Source: Zygnema circumcarinatum (taxonomy: Eukaryota > Streptophyta > Zygnematophyceae > Zygnematales > Zygnemataceae). From it: a stretch of DNA of 64,000 nucleotides. A program made the translations under genes and the position numbers. Under the pieces are notes generated by a model. That model was not told where the DNA came from. It did not search any database and was given only the letters and a program-made list of their open reading frames with translations. Below, in pieces: positions 37,701 to 47,971 of the stretch. The number at the start of each line of letters is the position of its first letter. Positions within the stretch are counted from its first letter, which is position 1. The DNA is taken from positions 1,139,291 through 1,203,290 of the forward strand of contig CM074804.1 in NCBI GenBank assembly GCA_037447605.1. Reading direction: 5' to 3'.

Positions 37701-37905
37701 AAAAGCAGCTCCTTACCCAGTAGTTATGGATTTATGGGGCTGTACTGGCTGGCTTAAGCTCACATCCAGGCTCTGTGGAGCGAGAGAGGGCCATCCAGCA
37801 GCACCTCCTCCGGGAGTGTGGACTTCCATGGAGAGAGGAAGAAGATTAATGTCCGGAGGGTCATGGCCATGGCGGAAAGGATCCTGCTCCTCCTGCTGCT
37901 GCAGG
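34763..37905 (-). CDS. SLT1: SLT1 (sodium- and lithium-tolerant 1) homologue, HSP20-like domain
   Basis: Seven exons in transcript order: 37717..about 37905, 37323..37419, 36872..37047, 36443..36624, 35690..36171, 35282..35419, 34763..35059, with matching phases. Plant SLT1 proteins have a C-terminal HSP20-like (alpha-crystallin-fold) domain and are linked to salt tolerance and chaperone action. Family blocks seen in order: PPDINLLPLS, DSVWGAWFFFSFYFRP, LDAFLVQHDMENCYMW, NALGKMQLRSFMNGHTR, RSHRMQRKQYKGLANPQCVH, WMDLTGRDFQFSLP, then GPVTAAKTIYEDDKAYLIEV, SLPFVDLQQLRVTWRN and GEFIREIELPERIP in the HSP20-like part, ending near ILVPKHVPFSEEREVRL. The 35690..36171 exon carries a Gly/Gln-rich variable linker. 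The first exon and start codon upstream of 37905 were not found; a Kozak-like ATG at 39063 on this strand is only a possibility. Expected to be cytosolic. Confidence 0.9.
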
Positions 37906-37919
37906 GAGCTCAAACCCTA

Positions 37920-39746
37920 AACACGCAACACATCAAAACATACCCGAGAACCCATCACGAGGTGCGTCAATACTGGTACAACAGCCTATGAGGTAGACAT
38001 TGAGGCTCGGTTCCCAAATAATCTGACAGGCACGGAATGCACAATGTGAGCCCAAACGCTAGGCTTCAATTATAATAAGAAGTTACTGACCTCCAGTGCT
38101 ATGACAAGTTGACTGATTAAAGCATCCTGATCAACTCCACCGTGCAATGCATAGACCATTAGCACGGCATAAGACACACACCGTTTGCGTCTGTAAAATT
38201 TGAGGCGAAAGAACTGATTTCAAGACGGACTGTTAATGATTGTCGGGTACTTCTTTCACATTGAGAATTATACAAAACAGAAGTGGAGGGAGAAAAGAGA
38301 CCTGCAGAGTGTCAATAGTGAGTGATGTCGATGGATTCTCCGACGAAAGTGATGTCAGAAGAGACTCAGTCATCATGCCAGCGACTGGACTCCAGAGATC
38401 TGCGACAGACCAACGGTATACAGATAGCGAAGAAACACATTATGAAAAAGGTCTCAAAGAATTGGTGTATTGATTAGGTTCAGAATCAAGGTAGATCAGA
38501 TACAAGAACCTCCTTTGTAAAACATATCGAGTTTTTAGGGGAGGTGTTATGAAAGGAGCTAGGGTTGAGTCAGGTTTAGTATGGAAGATAGGGTGAGGAG
38601 CTGAAAACCAAGCTCAGAGTACGATCACACATTTGTTATCACATCTTTTTTCTTAAATATTTCGGTGGAGAGTTGACGATACAATTCATTTTCAATAATA
38701 TGGTTAGAATTTAGGGTAGAGTTAGGCACGGGATTTAAGGATAGAGTTCAGAATAAGGCTGGAAGCTACGATTGATCGTTACGGTTCGCCATTCGGAATA
38801 ATATTAGATGAAGTACCACAACAGACTGAGGGGTAGGGTTAGGGTTAGAGATAGAAATAGGGTTGAAAACAAGGTTATGGCAAACAGCGGAAGAGGGACA
38901 CACTCGACCACGGGTCCAACATTCGGATGTGATGAGGAAGCGATGCGCGTGCGTTCAATCGCGAGCATGGGCATGGGCATGCTCGCTACGGGCCTGTAAC
39001 TCCCTCAGTGACCCCGCCATGGCCGCCAGGAACAGGAAGCTGCTGCCCACCTCCGCCATGGCCCCCGGATGAATGCGTTTCTATGTTCCAGATTCGGCCG
39101 CCGTTTCAAATAATGTGATCCGCAACGGGTACATGCTTGTGTTGATGAAAGTTCCGTTCGTGACGTATTTACGATATATCGGTTCTTATTTCAACGAACG
39201 GTATTGTATCGGGATATGGGGCGGTACAGCGGCTATTCAGCCGATTTTTCACATTTTCGCAGTTTTGTGCCATCACCATTCAGCACCAGTCGTCCCATTG
39301 AAGGATTTCTCATGCTCACGCAGAAAAAGGAAAGGTGTAATCAGGAAATCAAGTATTTTTTTTTAGGAAAAGTTTAACATATTATTTCTTCTGCCTTTTT
39401 TCTGCAGCTTCTCGTTCACATAATCTTTTGTAGTTTGCAATATTGCTGAGGAGGCTACAGTACCACCTCTGCGGGGCATTCAGACCTCTTGACCTTCTGC
39501 AGAGAACTCTGAAGTTCACGTTACATTCAAATTTGAAATTTTCCAGCTTGCAGAGATTTCCATTTCCGTTGCTATAAAATTTGAGGAGTATAATCGTCGC
39601 GATATCTTCTGGTTTGACTGAATTTGTAGAGACTAAGACTCTGCAAGGTTACGATCAGACTTAGGAGTAGCAGATGTACAGGAGCTGCTAGGGTTGCCAT
39701 TTCTGCTGGAATTTAGGGTTTCTAGCTTCGATAACAATCAGCAAAA
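37920..39746. other. Intergenic between SLT1 and the small coiled-coil gene
   Basis: AT-rich spacer with telomere-like GGGTTAGGGTTAG at about 38833. A minus-strand ATG in a good context at 39061..39063 opens a short frame of unclear status. A TATATCGG word occurs at 39174 and GTATCGGG at 39206. No supported gene. Confidence 0.4.
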
Positions 39747-40282
39747 ATGAGTTCCGTGTCGTCGCCTATCGGCTTCTGGCGCCGCCTTGGTCAGCATCGC
39801 TCTTCTCTCGGAAATGCGGCCATGGCTGCTGCCTGCTGCCTGCTCGCCACTCGCATTATGAGCCAAGAGAGGGAGCTGAGAGCTGCCAGAGAGGCGCGAA
39901 CTTTGCAGGAAGAGGAAAAGAAGATGTTGGAGGACCGTCTCCGGTGGCTGCAGGATGCTGTCAACGAGGAGCTAAAACACGGAGGAAAGGATGCGCTTGC
40001 AAGAATCGATGCGCTCTTTGCGACTTCGCGGCCAGCGGAGGAGAGTGCATCCAAAGAAGGCGTCGCCGGAATCGTTCAAGGTTTGTTGAGGCAAAGATCT
40101 TGAGGCAACTCTCTTCTTAAGGTCGGATCTTTCCGATTGCTCTCTTGTGGGTGGTTTTCCGCAGTGTGTGCTTGAGGCTAGTGATTGCTGTAGAGCTAAC
40201 AGCGGATGTTTGCATGCCTGCAGAAGAGGAGAGGAGAGTTCCTAAAGATGGTTCGACGCCCAAGAGGAGGTTCCTCGTGTGA
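39747..40282 (+). CDS. Small one-TM coiled-coil protein, unrecognised
   Basis: Two exons, 39747..40080 and 40224..40282, join in frame (CAAG|GTTTGT donor, CTGCAG acceptor) to give 130 residues. The N-terminus is Ser-rich and basic with SPIGFWRRLGQHRSSLGNAA leading into a hydrophobic stretch, AMAAACCLLATRIM. A highly charged alpha-helix follows (EERELRAAREARTLQEEEKK-like, about residues 33-75), then a basic C-terminus KRRFLV. The layout, a short anchored helix with a coiled coil, resembles small organellar membrane proteins of plants, but I cannot name a family. The exon 2 tail is short, and the unspliced frame would stop eight codons after the donor. Confidence 0.6.
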
Positions 40283-40619
40283 AGGCAAGTGAGCTTCCCA
40301 TTTACCACAGTGGCACCTTTCTCGGTGTGCGTTCTGCATGTGTCTCAGCAGCACCAAAAATAAAACTACTAGTTCAGTTCACTAGTTCACTCACTCCCAC
40401 TAGTTCAGTTCATGAAAGTATTCAAGGGGCAAGTCAGGGAAATATAGAACAGAACAGTACATTACAGAACAGTAATTCGTGTGGTCGCCTGTAGCCCTGT
40501 TGTCTAGGAAGTTATTTGCCACGTAGTGAGAAAGTACTGAGGCTAACTTTTTTCCGGGAATCGCTTAGCATTCATCCACAAGGCATCTACGCCTATAGAT
40601 GGACTTTCTGGCTCAATGG

Positions 40620-41100
40620 ATGCAAATGAAGTGAGAACTAGGACGTGGCCATCAGACATCCGCATCCAATATCTGGCATGGCGTACCCTGTTGCATGCAC
40701 CTTTACGCCCATGCAAGAACTACAGCAACAGTCCCAAATATGCCTCCCGATCAAACAAGGCCACTTACAGCAGCAAGAAATGTTGGGCTAGACATTCTCA
40801 TCTATACCAAATTCATGATCAAAATGTACAGAATAAGAGTTGGCTTCCACCATATTCTGCACGAATTTGAGCTGCTTATCGCTCGACACGATATCCTTAA
40901 GGATAGCTGCGTTAGAGAATTCAATAGATTGAGGCCAACATGGGAGAGATGTGGCATTGATTTCACGATGGCGATGGCGATGGCGATGGCGATGCCATCA
41001 AATGTGCATGGACAAAATTATCATGGGGAATCACGAAGTAATGGTCGCAAAGGACCTAAGGACAAATGGAAAAAGCTAGGTGTTGAAAGCTACGCCTAGG
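40620..41100 (+). mobile_element. Transposon-like remnant with PSNVHGQ motif
   Basis: A partly open frame ends in GIDFTMAMAMAMAMPSNVHG then ESRSNGRKGPKDKWKK. The same PSNVHGQ...GRKGPK...KK pattern is on the minus strand at about 62640..62760, and MPSNVHG occurs at about 16790 (-). A GATGGC hexamer repeat sits at 40967..41000. Divergent copies at three loci point to a dispersed element; the class is unknown. Confidence 0.4.
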
Positions 41101-41289
41101 CTCAACAACAGCCCGCCAACCAGCCTCAATAGATTGAAGTAAACTAAAAAATTTAGCAAGCGTAGCCAAATATTCACACGGCAGAAGTTTTTACAGCGAA
41201 GTTTCAGCTAATACACAAAATCAAAACTGTAGTGAGGACTATCAAGGAGCGCTCTAGCATTAACCTCTCGCTCTCCCTCTCTCTGAGTC

Positions 41290-43439
41290 CTATTTTGGCT
41301 TATTTGCAGCGGTCAGAAGCGTGGCCAGCAGAACAATGCCCCCTCCCACATAGCCCAGCGGCGCAATCTGCTCTCCAAGCAGAATGGATGCAAAGCCTGC
41401 TGCCCACATCGGCTGAAGAGAGTACAAAACCTGCCACACAAAATATTACTATCAGAAACTTTCCAAACGCAAAAGAGGACACTTGTCCACCTATTCAACG
41501 TTTTAGGGCTCCCATTCCAGGGTTTCCAGTTGCAGGGCTTCCCGTTGAAGGGTTTCCATTTGTAAGATTTCGGCTTTAAGGTTTCCGGTTGTAGGGTGTC
41601 CAGTTTTAAGGTTCCCAGTTTCAGAGCTCCCAGTATTAGGGTTTCCAATCTTGGGGTTCCGTAGCTCGTACCTGCGCCTCAGCCGGAGCGACCACACTCT
41701 GTCCTTTTGCCTGCGCAAGCGTGGCCCCGGCTCCACACACGACTCCCGAAACAAAAATGGCCAACAAAACTTTCCCCTCCTTCCACCCCTCCCACACGCT
41801 GTCGAGAGAGTCCCCTGCAATGCAAGGAGTAGAACGCAGCTCTGAATGGTTCTCTTGCTTTTTAGGGTTCACAGTGGCAGTTTCAAAGTTCCAGAATTCT
41901 AGAGTTTGACGGTTTCATCTATGAGGACTCACCGCTCTCGAGTATGTTGTGGAGATCTGCTCCCATAACAAGTGTAGCTAAGGAGAGGGCCACCGTCATA
42001 TTGGCTGTCGAGAGCTGCACAGCCGGAACCTTCTTGGCGTGCACGCCCAAACGGAATGTGGTGAGAGCATAGAACACAGCAGCAGCCAGAATGGCCGAGT
42101 CGCCCAAAAGGGATGAATCCACAAGACACATGGCGCCTCTGCCAACCAATCCGCAGTCAGCACGTGAAGTTATGAACCAAAGTAAAGGGAACCAAAGAGA
42201 AAGGTGACGTGGCCAACAGGTGGATGGCATGCTCAGTTAAGGACACTAAGGAGGAGTGTAGGTTTTCCTTTAGACTTTAGAGTAGTCTATACTGAAAACA
42301 AGAATACTAGAGGCCTCCTCCTCCTATCCCCCTTATGTCGTTTCCCCTTCCTCTCACCCTCACTCTATCCCTCCCCCCCACTCTCTATCGTTTTCCCTGC
42401 AGCCCTATCTCTGTACTTGATGCACACAAGGCTCCAGTTCATGTAAAGCTCCCATTCATCAGACGTTAACAACCCGCAGCCCAACCCAACCCACCCAGTT
42501 TTCACGCTATCCTATCCCAAAGAGGCGTTTTGCGAGCACACCTACTGTTGGATGCGAGGCATTCGGTGACAACTCACGTACACATGGCCGCGGTGTTTAC
42601 AGGGTCTGCCACATCGGCCATCATCATTTCCGCCATGGCAGCGCTGCCTCCTACATCCATGACATCATCATCAACATGATCTCCTCCTCCATCGCCCCCC
42701 AGGTTCGAAGAGAAGGTCAGCAGCACAATTCCGCCGAGAGCCAATGCAGCTGCCGCCCATGTTGAAGCCGCAATTTCATCTCCAGAAAAGGAGGCCATTA
42801 AAGGTACGAGAATGCTCTTCAGTTGCAGTTCAAACCCGCCCCGGGTCGCGCTCGTGTACTCTAACCCTACAGTCTGGCCCACACCTTCAAAAAACTTCAC
42901 ATTCAGATTGCAGTAACCAGAGCTACCTAGTATATCTCGCACCTCAGGCATGCGAATTGCATACTTAGGTTCCGGTTTGAGTCCTCATACGTTATCCAGT
43001 CTCGGTAGATATCCAAGGATGTCGCATAGTGGAACTGGCTCGACACAAAACATTATCTAAAGCGTTACATTTCAAGAGGATTTTGAAACATTCTCCGTAA
43101 GCTTCCTTTTTCTCTGACCTGACAAGTTGTACCCATGAAAGTCCACAACCCAATTTCCGCTCCGGCGAGCCACACCGCCTTGTCATTCACCCAACTCCTC
43201 GCCTTCTCCACATATTGCGCGGAGGCTTCTGCGCTATGAGATGACGGGGATGAAGATGAGGCTTGCTGTCGCTGCAAGAGCAGCAGGAAAAGGAAAGTTG
43301 CTACAGAAAAAGCTGCACCAGAAATCCAGAATACAGATGATGGTTAATTGCTCGATCGGTCGCTCGGCAGATGCACTTGGAAACGCCCCACGGAGAGAGC
43401 GAGAGAGAGCGAGAGAGAGCGAGAGAGAGCGAGAGAGAA

Positions 43440-43516
<77 letters not shown>

Positions 43517-44464
43517 AGGGGTGGAGAGAGGAAGTGGAAAGGAGAGAGGGAGCGAGTAAGCGAGAGAACGAGGTGCAAGAGGGGAGAAGAGGGAGAACAG
43601 GAGAGGTAGAAAAAGAGAGATGGTAGGGATAGAGAGGCAAAGAAAAGAGAATAGGAGGAGAGCGGAGGGAGAAAAGGAGAACAATTCACCTTTGCGAAGA
43701 AAGACAACAATCGTGGGCCGAGGCGGTCCCGGCTGCGACAAAATAAACCTAACAACTACTCCATTTAGTCCCCATAAAAGTGGTACAAAAAACAATAGCG
43801 CTCTCCCTACTGCCATATCTATACCTCCACTTCCTCCCTCCTCCATGGCTAATCCTCCGTCCTTCAACCCATTAATCCCCGCTACCTGACTTTCCCTGCT
43901 GCCCTCAAACCCAGCTTCAAAGTGTGGCTCTTTTTGAAGGCTAGTTTCACTACCTCGCTTAGTTATTTCTGTTCTGACATCCGGACTTAGATATTCCTCT
44001 CCGTTTCCGTCATCTCCTCCTCCACCTGGTCGAGAGGCTCTGACAAGAAAGCCTGCAGATCTGAGAATTTTTCTTCCTCCGATGATACACGTGCCACAAA
44101 GCAATACCCCATTTGTACCCCTCGGATCATTTGAATTATTTACATTCACCCGTTCTCCCCTGCGTCTTCTATTGCTGCAAGCAGTAATACATCTTCGTTT
44201 TTCGGGTCCAAAAACTACATTTGCAGGTCGCCCCACGGGAACGGTTTCAGAACTGCCACACGGAAACCTTAACATCCCTCCACACACCACTAATATTTGA
44301 GCAATACATCTGCACTTGAGCATGGAGCTCTTATTATTCACAAAACATCGTCTGTAATTAACGTTTTCAATTGAAGCACTCTCTAAAGAGACAGTTGGCA
44401 GTCCACCCATTTGAATGGAAGCCATGGATCTCATAATCATATCTTGACAAGTATTTACATGCAC
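41290..44464 (-). CDS. EamA/DMT-family transporter, probably plastid-targeted
   Basis: Six exons in transcript order: 43690..44464, 43119..43312, 42578..42873, 41933..42138, 41672..41814, 41290..41430; 584 residues in frame. EamA proteins are about ten-helix metabolite or drug exporters; substrate unknown here. Two-repeat membrane layout: helix ALLFFVPLLWGLNGVVVRFI, then AFSVATFLFLLLL, GLWTFMGTTCQTVGLEYTSA, ILVPLMASF, AALALGGIVLLTF, then in repeat two SAILAAAVFYALTTFRL, TVALSLATLVMGADL, VLLAIFVSGVVCGAGATL, LYSLQPMWAAGFASILLGE and GYVGGGIVLLATLLTA. About 200 residues precede the first helix, rich in Ser/Arg/Gly, consistent with a transit peptide. Several in-frame Met near 44400..44464 leave the start ambiguous. 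A Gly/Asp/Met-rich loop ends the third exon. The first intron contains a GA array (CT in sense). Neighbour 45293..47423 is also a plastid membrane protein on the same strand. Confidence 0.85.
43440..43510. repeat. (GA)n microsatellite in EamA intron 1
   Basis: About 70 bp of GA dinucleotides, continuing into GA-rich sequence to 43660, wholly between the exons ending at 43690 and starting at 43312. Confidence 0.93.
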
Positions 44465-45292
44465 TGGAGACTAAAAATGTAGGGCCATAAAAGAGTTTGA
44501 TATGAACGACAATAAGGGGGGTGAGAAGGAGGACGGCTCTGCGAAGGAGCGGGCAGCCATGGCTGAAGTGGGAGAGATGATGAATGTGAGAGAGAAAGTG
44601 AGGGCAGAGAGGAAGATAGCACCTCCACTCTGATACAGTACCGTATAATCCTGTACAGTTCCGTGCCGTGCCGTACAGTGCCGTACTTTCGTACGGTCCA
44701 AAGGAGCAAGGCAATCGTACGGTCGTTCTGTGCGTTTCCGTACGCTTTCGTACGAGATTTCCGGGATGAAACTCAGCCGTACGATGTGGCGATGGCGATG
44801 GGAGGGGAGGCCAGAGGCATCCTCTGTTGCTCGTTTCCTTATGTTTCTTTCTTTTTTCATTTTTTAGAATTTTTTGAAAATGACGCGTTTTGTTCCGCTA
44901 TCATTGCTCAGTTTGAGACGAGAAACTCTGCAACAGCAGGAGGCCGTCTGACGGATAAAAAAATATTTTTTTTTACGATTAAGCCTTCTCCCCTCTAATG
45001 TGAGAACAGCACGAGAGACCCCTCTGGCGGGTACGAATATCCTCCTTCTCGTAGCCATTATTTTTCTTTAGAAAATTTTCTTTAGAAATAGAAACGGAAA
45101 CTCTGATCAAGAATCTGAAAGCCAACCTGATCACACAACTAGAGGAGTTCTCATGAAAAGCTTGAACAAAAAAGAAAAAAAAAATGAATAAATAAGAAAA
45201 AAAAAATTACAGGAGCATGCCCTCCTCCCTCCTCTCTCCTCTCCCCTCTCTCCCCCACTCCTCGACCCCCGACCAGCCTCCATCACCCGCGC
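44465..45292. promoter_or_regulatory. EamA promoter region with CGTAC cluster
   Basis: Upstream of the EamA start (-). From 44635 to 44785 there are about ten GTAC cores, mostly as CCGTAC/CGTACG/GTACGG, plus a short GATGGC repeat. The remainder (44860..45290) is T/A-rich with poly-A runs and the 3' flank of the next minus-strand gene. No coding block seen. Confidence 0.5.
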
Positions 45293-47423
45293 TCAAGAAG
45301 GCTCCTCCTTTTGTTGAGGCGTGGGCCGAACCATCAAGTACAGGGCGAGCCCAAAAAAGGGAACATAACGAACCTTTTCCAAAAACCCTCCAACAAACCC
45401 CCCCTCGTCTCCCTCAGCGCTGCCCCGCAGATTGTCGCCAATGAGCCACGCTTGGAAGAAGGCGTACAGGACCACATCAAAGAGGAAGGCGTACGCCACG
45501 CGATCTGCGGAGACATAGTCGATGAAGTACTGCCACCTGTCTTGTAATCCTCCAAACCCGCCCTCCGGTCGACCCCCAACAAACCACGAGAGCGAAACGA
45601 GGCCAACGACAAACCCAACGGCTCCGAACACTTTGGCATTTGCAGCGAGGCTTTGGGTGTAGCCCCGCTCGAGGGAAGAGAGCAGGCTGAAGGGAGGGGG
45701 AGGGGGAGGGGGAGGAGGGGGAGAGGGGGCTCGCTTGGGGGGCAATGGCTGAAGGCGCAATGCCATGTAAGGGATGAGAAACACTGCACGCCCCAGTGGT
45801 TACCGGAGTCAGCTTCGAGGAGGGAGGGGNNNNNNNNNNGGAGGGAGGGAGGGAGGGAGGGAGGAAGGAGGGAGGGAGGGAGAGAGAGAGAGTTCATTTT
45901 TAAATTTTGTTTTTTTTTTTGGACAGAAAACTAAAGAGGTGGTTTTGCTTAGTAGCTTGTGGACCCAGCACGAAGACACGAGAAGGGTCTTTTTCCATCC
46001 ATGGAAAAGGTTTCAAGGGACTGAAAAAGTACCGTTGGTAAGAAACATTTGCGCGCTCCACAGAAGAGCAACAGAGCCCCCCCAACGCTCGCGCTTACTG
46101 TCCGTAGCGAGCAACGGAGCAAACATAAAGCTCCATGCGTTGATGAGGTTGAAGAGGCTCTCTGATGTCTGCATCTTCTCAAACCCATCTCCCAGCCCTT
46201 AGATACCACAATTTCCAAGCTGAGCAAGGCGGGTGGCAAAGAGGGGAAGTAAGGGAGAAAGGAAGGCACATAACTTTCCAACCACTTTTTTTTTTTTTTT
46301 AATCACTTATCACTCACCGGATGAACTATAGGAGCCTGCATGTAATCCACCCCCACTGCATATCTCACCCATCCCAAAGGACAAATCAGAAAATTGCAAG
46401 AGGAGAGGGAGGAGGGCATGGAAAGAACAGCAGAGAAGCGTGGACTGAGGTAGGGAGAGTGAGGCAGAAGAGAGGGAGCGAGAGATTGATGAGCAGAAGT
46501 GGGAAGATCAGAGGAAATGGGGGGGCCGATAAATGTGAGGAGGGAAGGAGAGCAACAGAGAGGACAGCAATGGAGAGGGTGGGCGAGAGATAAGGAGGGG
46601 ATATTAATGCAAAACAAAGGAACTCACGTGAATTAGCCGCGGGCAGGATAAAAAAGAAATTAAGAGAAAGGTCCAATAAGTCACTTATAGTTTCCGGTTT
46701 GATTGCCCAAACAGGATCTCCCTGGAGAGGCCCCACCACCGAAAAAAAAAATCCATATATGAAACTGAAACTGGAAACTGAAATATTGAAACTGAAACTT
46801 GAACTGAAACTTGAACTGAAACTGGAAGCAGACTCCGAAGTTGAATTTCTGTGTTCCGTTTCAGCTACGCCACAAATAGACCACATTGCAGGTTTAGCAT
46901 CATTTGGGTCTAAGGCCTTCCTATCCTAAGCATGCCTAAAAACGAGAGAGTGATGGGAAGGTAAGGAAACGGATTGCATGAGGAAGAGGATGAGAGCGAG
47001 AGAGTGAAAAAAAGGTCGTAGGGAGAGAGACAAGAGGAGAGGTACCGGAGCATAGGGCAGCAAAAAGAGCCAGAGAGAGTAAGCTGCGTAGACCCCCCAC
47101 AGCCCTGCTCGCAGCCCGCCCTCCGCATCCTCCTGCCCTCCTTCCCCCGGCTCCGCCTCTGCCCTTGCAGGGAATAGGGCTCCACGATTTAGGGATAGAC
47201 TGTTTGAAACAGCAGGCCGAGAGAAAGGGAACAGGGGGGCACGTCGGAGAGAAGAAACGCTGCCGAAAGCCTCAGCTTTTTCAGGGTTCAGAATTCTCTG
47301 GGAAAATGCAGGAGTAGCAGAGCGGAGAGAGCAGATGAGGGAGGGTGCGGGAGGAGAATGGCGGGCGGGGAGAGAGGGCTGCGACCATGGACCCGCTGAG
47401 AGGAGAGGGGAGACTACCGCCAT
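45293..47423 (-). CDS. Plastid-targeted multi-pass membrane protein, conserved but unnamed
   Basis: Five exons in transcript order: 47046..47423, 46628..46721, 46318..46355, 46033..46168, 45293..45783, all in phase; about 378 residues. The N-terminus MAVVSPLLSAGPWSQPSLP plus Arg/Ser-rich sequence looks like a transit peptide. Hydrophobic segments: WGVYAAYSLWLFLLPYAP, LLDLSLNFFFILPAA, FNLINAWSFMFAPLLA, WSAQMFLTNVFLIPYMALRL, VFGAVGFVVGLVSLSWFV, VAYAFLFDVVLYAFFQAWLI and VPFFGLALYLMV. This order (SLNFFF, APIVHP, LFNLINAW, MFLTNxFLIPYMAxRL, AYAFxxDxxLYxxFQxWLIG) is a pattern I associate with an uncharacterised plant and algal chloroplast family. A poly-Pro stretch separates helices 4 and 5. The start at 47423 has the best Kozak context; longer frames reach 47510. 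Function unknown. Confidence 0.75.
45830..45839. other. Assembly gap (10 N)
   Basis: Ten N within GGGA-rich sequence in an intron of the plastid membrane protein gene. Confidence 0.99.
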
Positions 47424-47971
47424 GGCTTCCCCTGCCCCTGCCTTCCACCGCATGGCCCCATGGGGCCCATGGGAGGCTGTAGTTTGAATCGATTTTGCTC
47501 TAGTCCGCATATCGGTCTCAGTGCGGATACCATACTGTATCGATGGATTGGCGATGTTTCAATTTTCGTATCGGAAATGATAAATTTCATATATCGGTCA
47601 CCGTATCGGATATCGGATATCACATGGAGGTGCTTGGCCCCAGACCCAGAGGGAGAGTTGTGGCGAGGGAGGAAGAGGGAGAGGGGAGAGGGAGAGGGAG
47701 AGGGAGAGGGAGAGGGAGAGGGAGAGGGAGAGGGAGAGGGAGAGGGAGAGGGAGGGAGAGGGAGAGGGAGAGGGAGAGGGGGAGGGAGAGGAAGAGGGAG
47801 TGGAGGCGGGGGAGAGGCGGGGAGAGGAAAGATGAGAGAGAGGCGCAGGAAGAGAGCGAGAGCGTCAAGACGCTAGTGAGAAAGCGAGGCAGGAGACGGG
47901 ATTAGGGCGGAGCTTCGGGCGGAAGAAGACAGGAAGCGGGGCTTGGAGGAAAGGGAGTAAGGCTGGAGGCC
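47424..47971. promoter_or_regulatory. Divergent promoter with ATATCGG words and (GAGAGG)n repeat
   Basis: 548 bp between two divergent starts. From 47505 to 47625 there are about five TATCGG/TATCGA words, ending in GTATCGGATATCGGATATC. From about 47670 to 47800 there is a GAGAGG hexamer array, which probably falls in the 5' leader of the RNase gene. Confidence 0.55.

Noticed and set aside
45334-45897. Minus-strand 187-residue frame through the N gap
   Set aside because: It is out of frame with the conserved membrane-protein exon 45293..45783.
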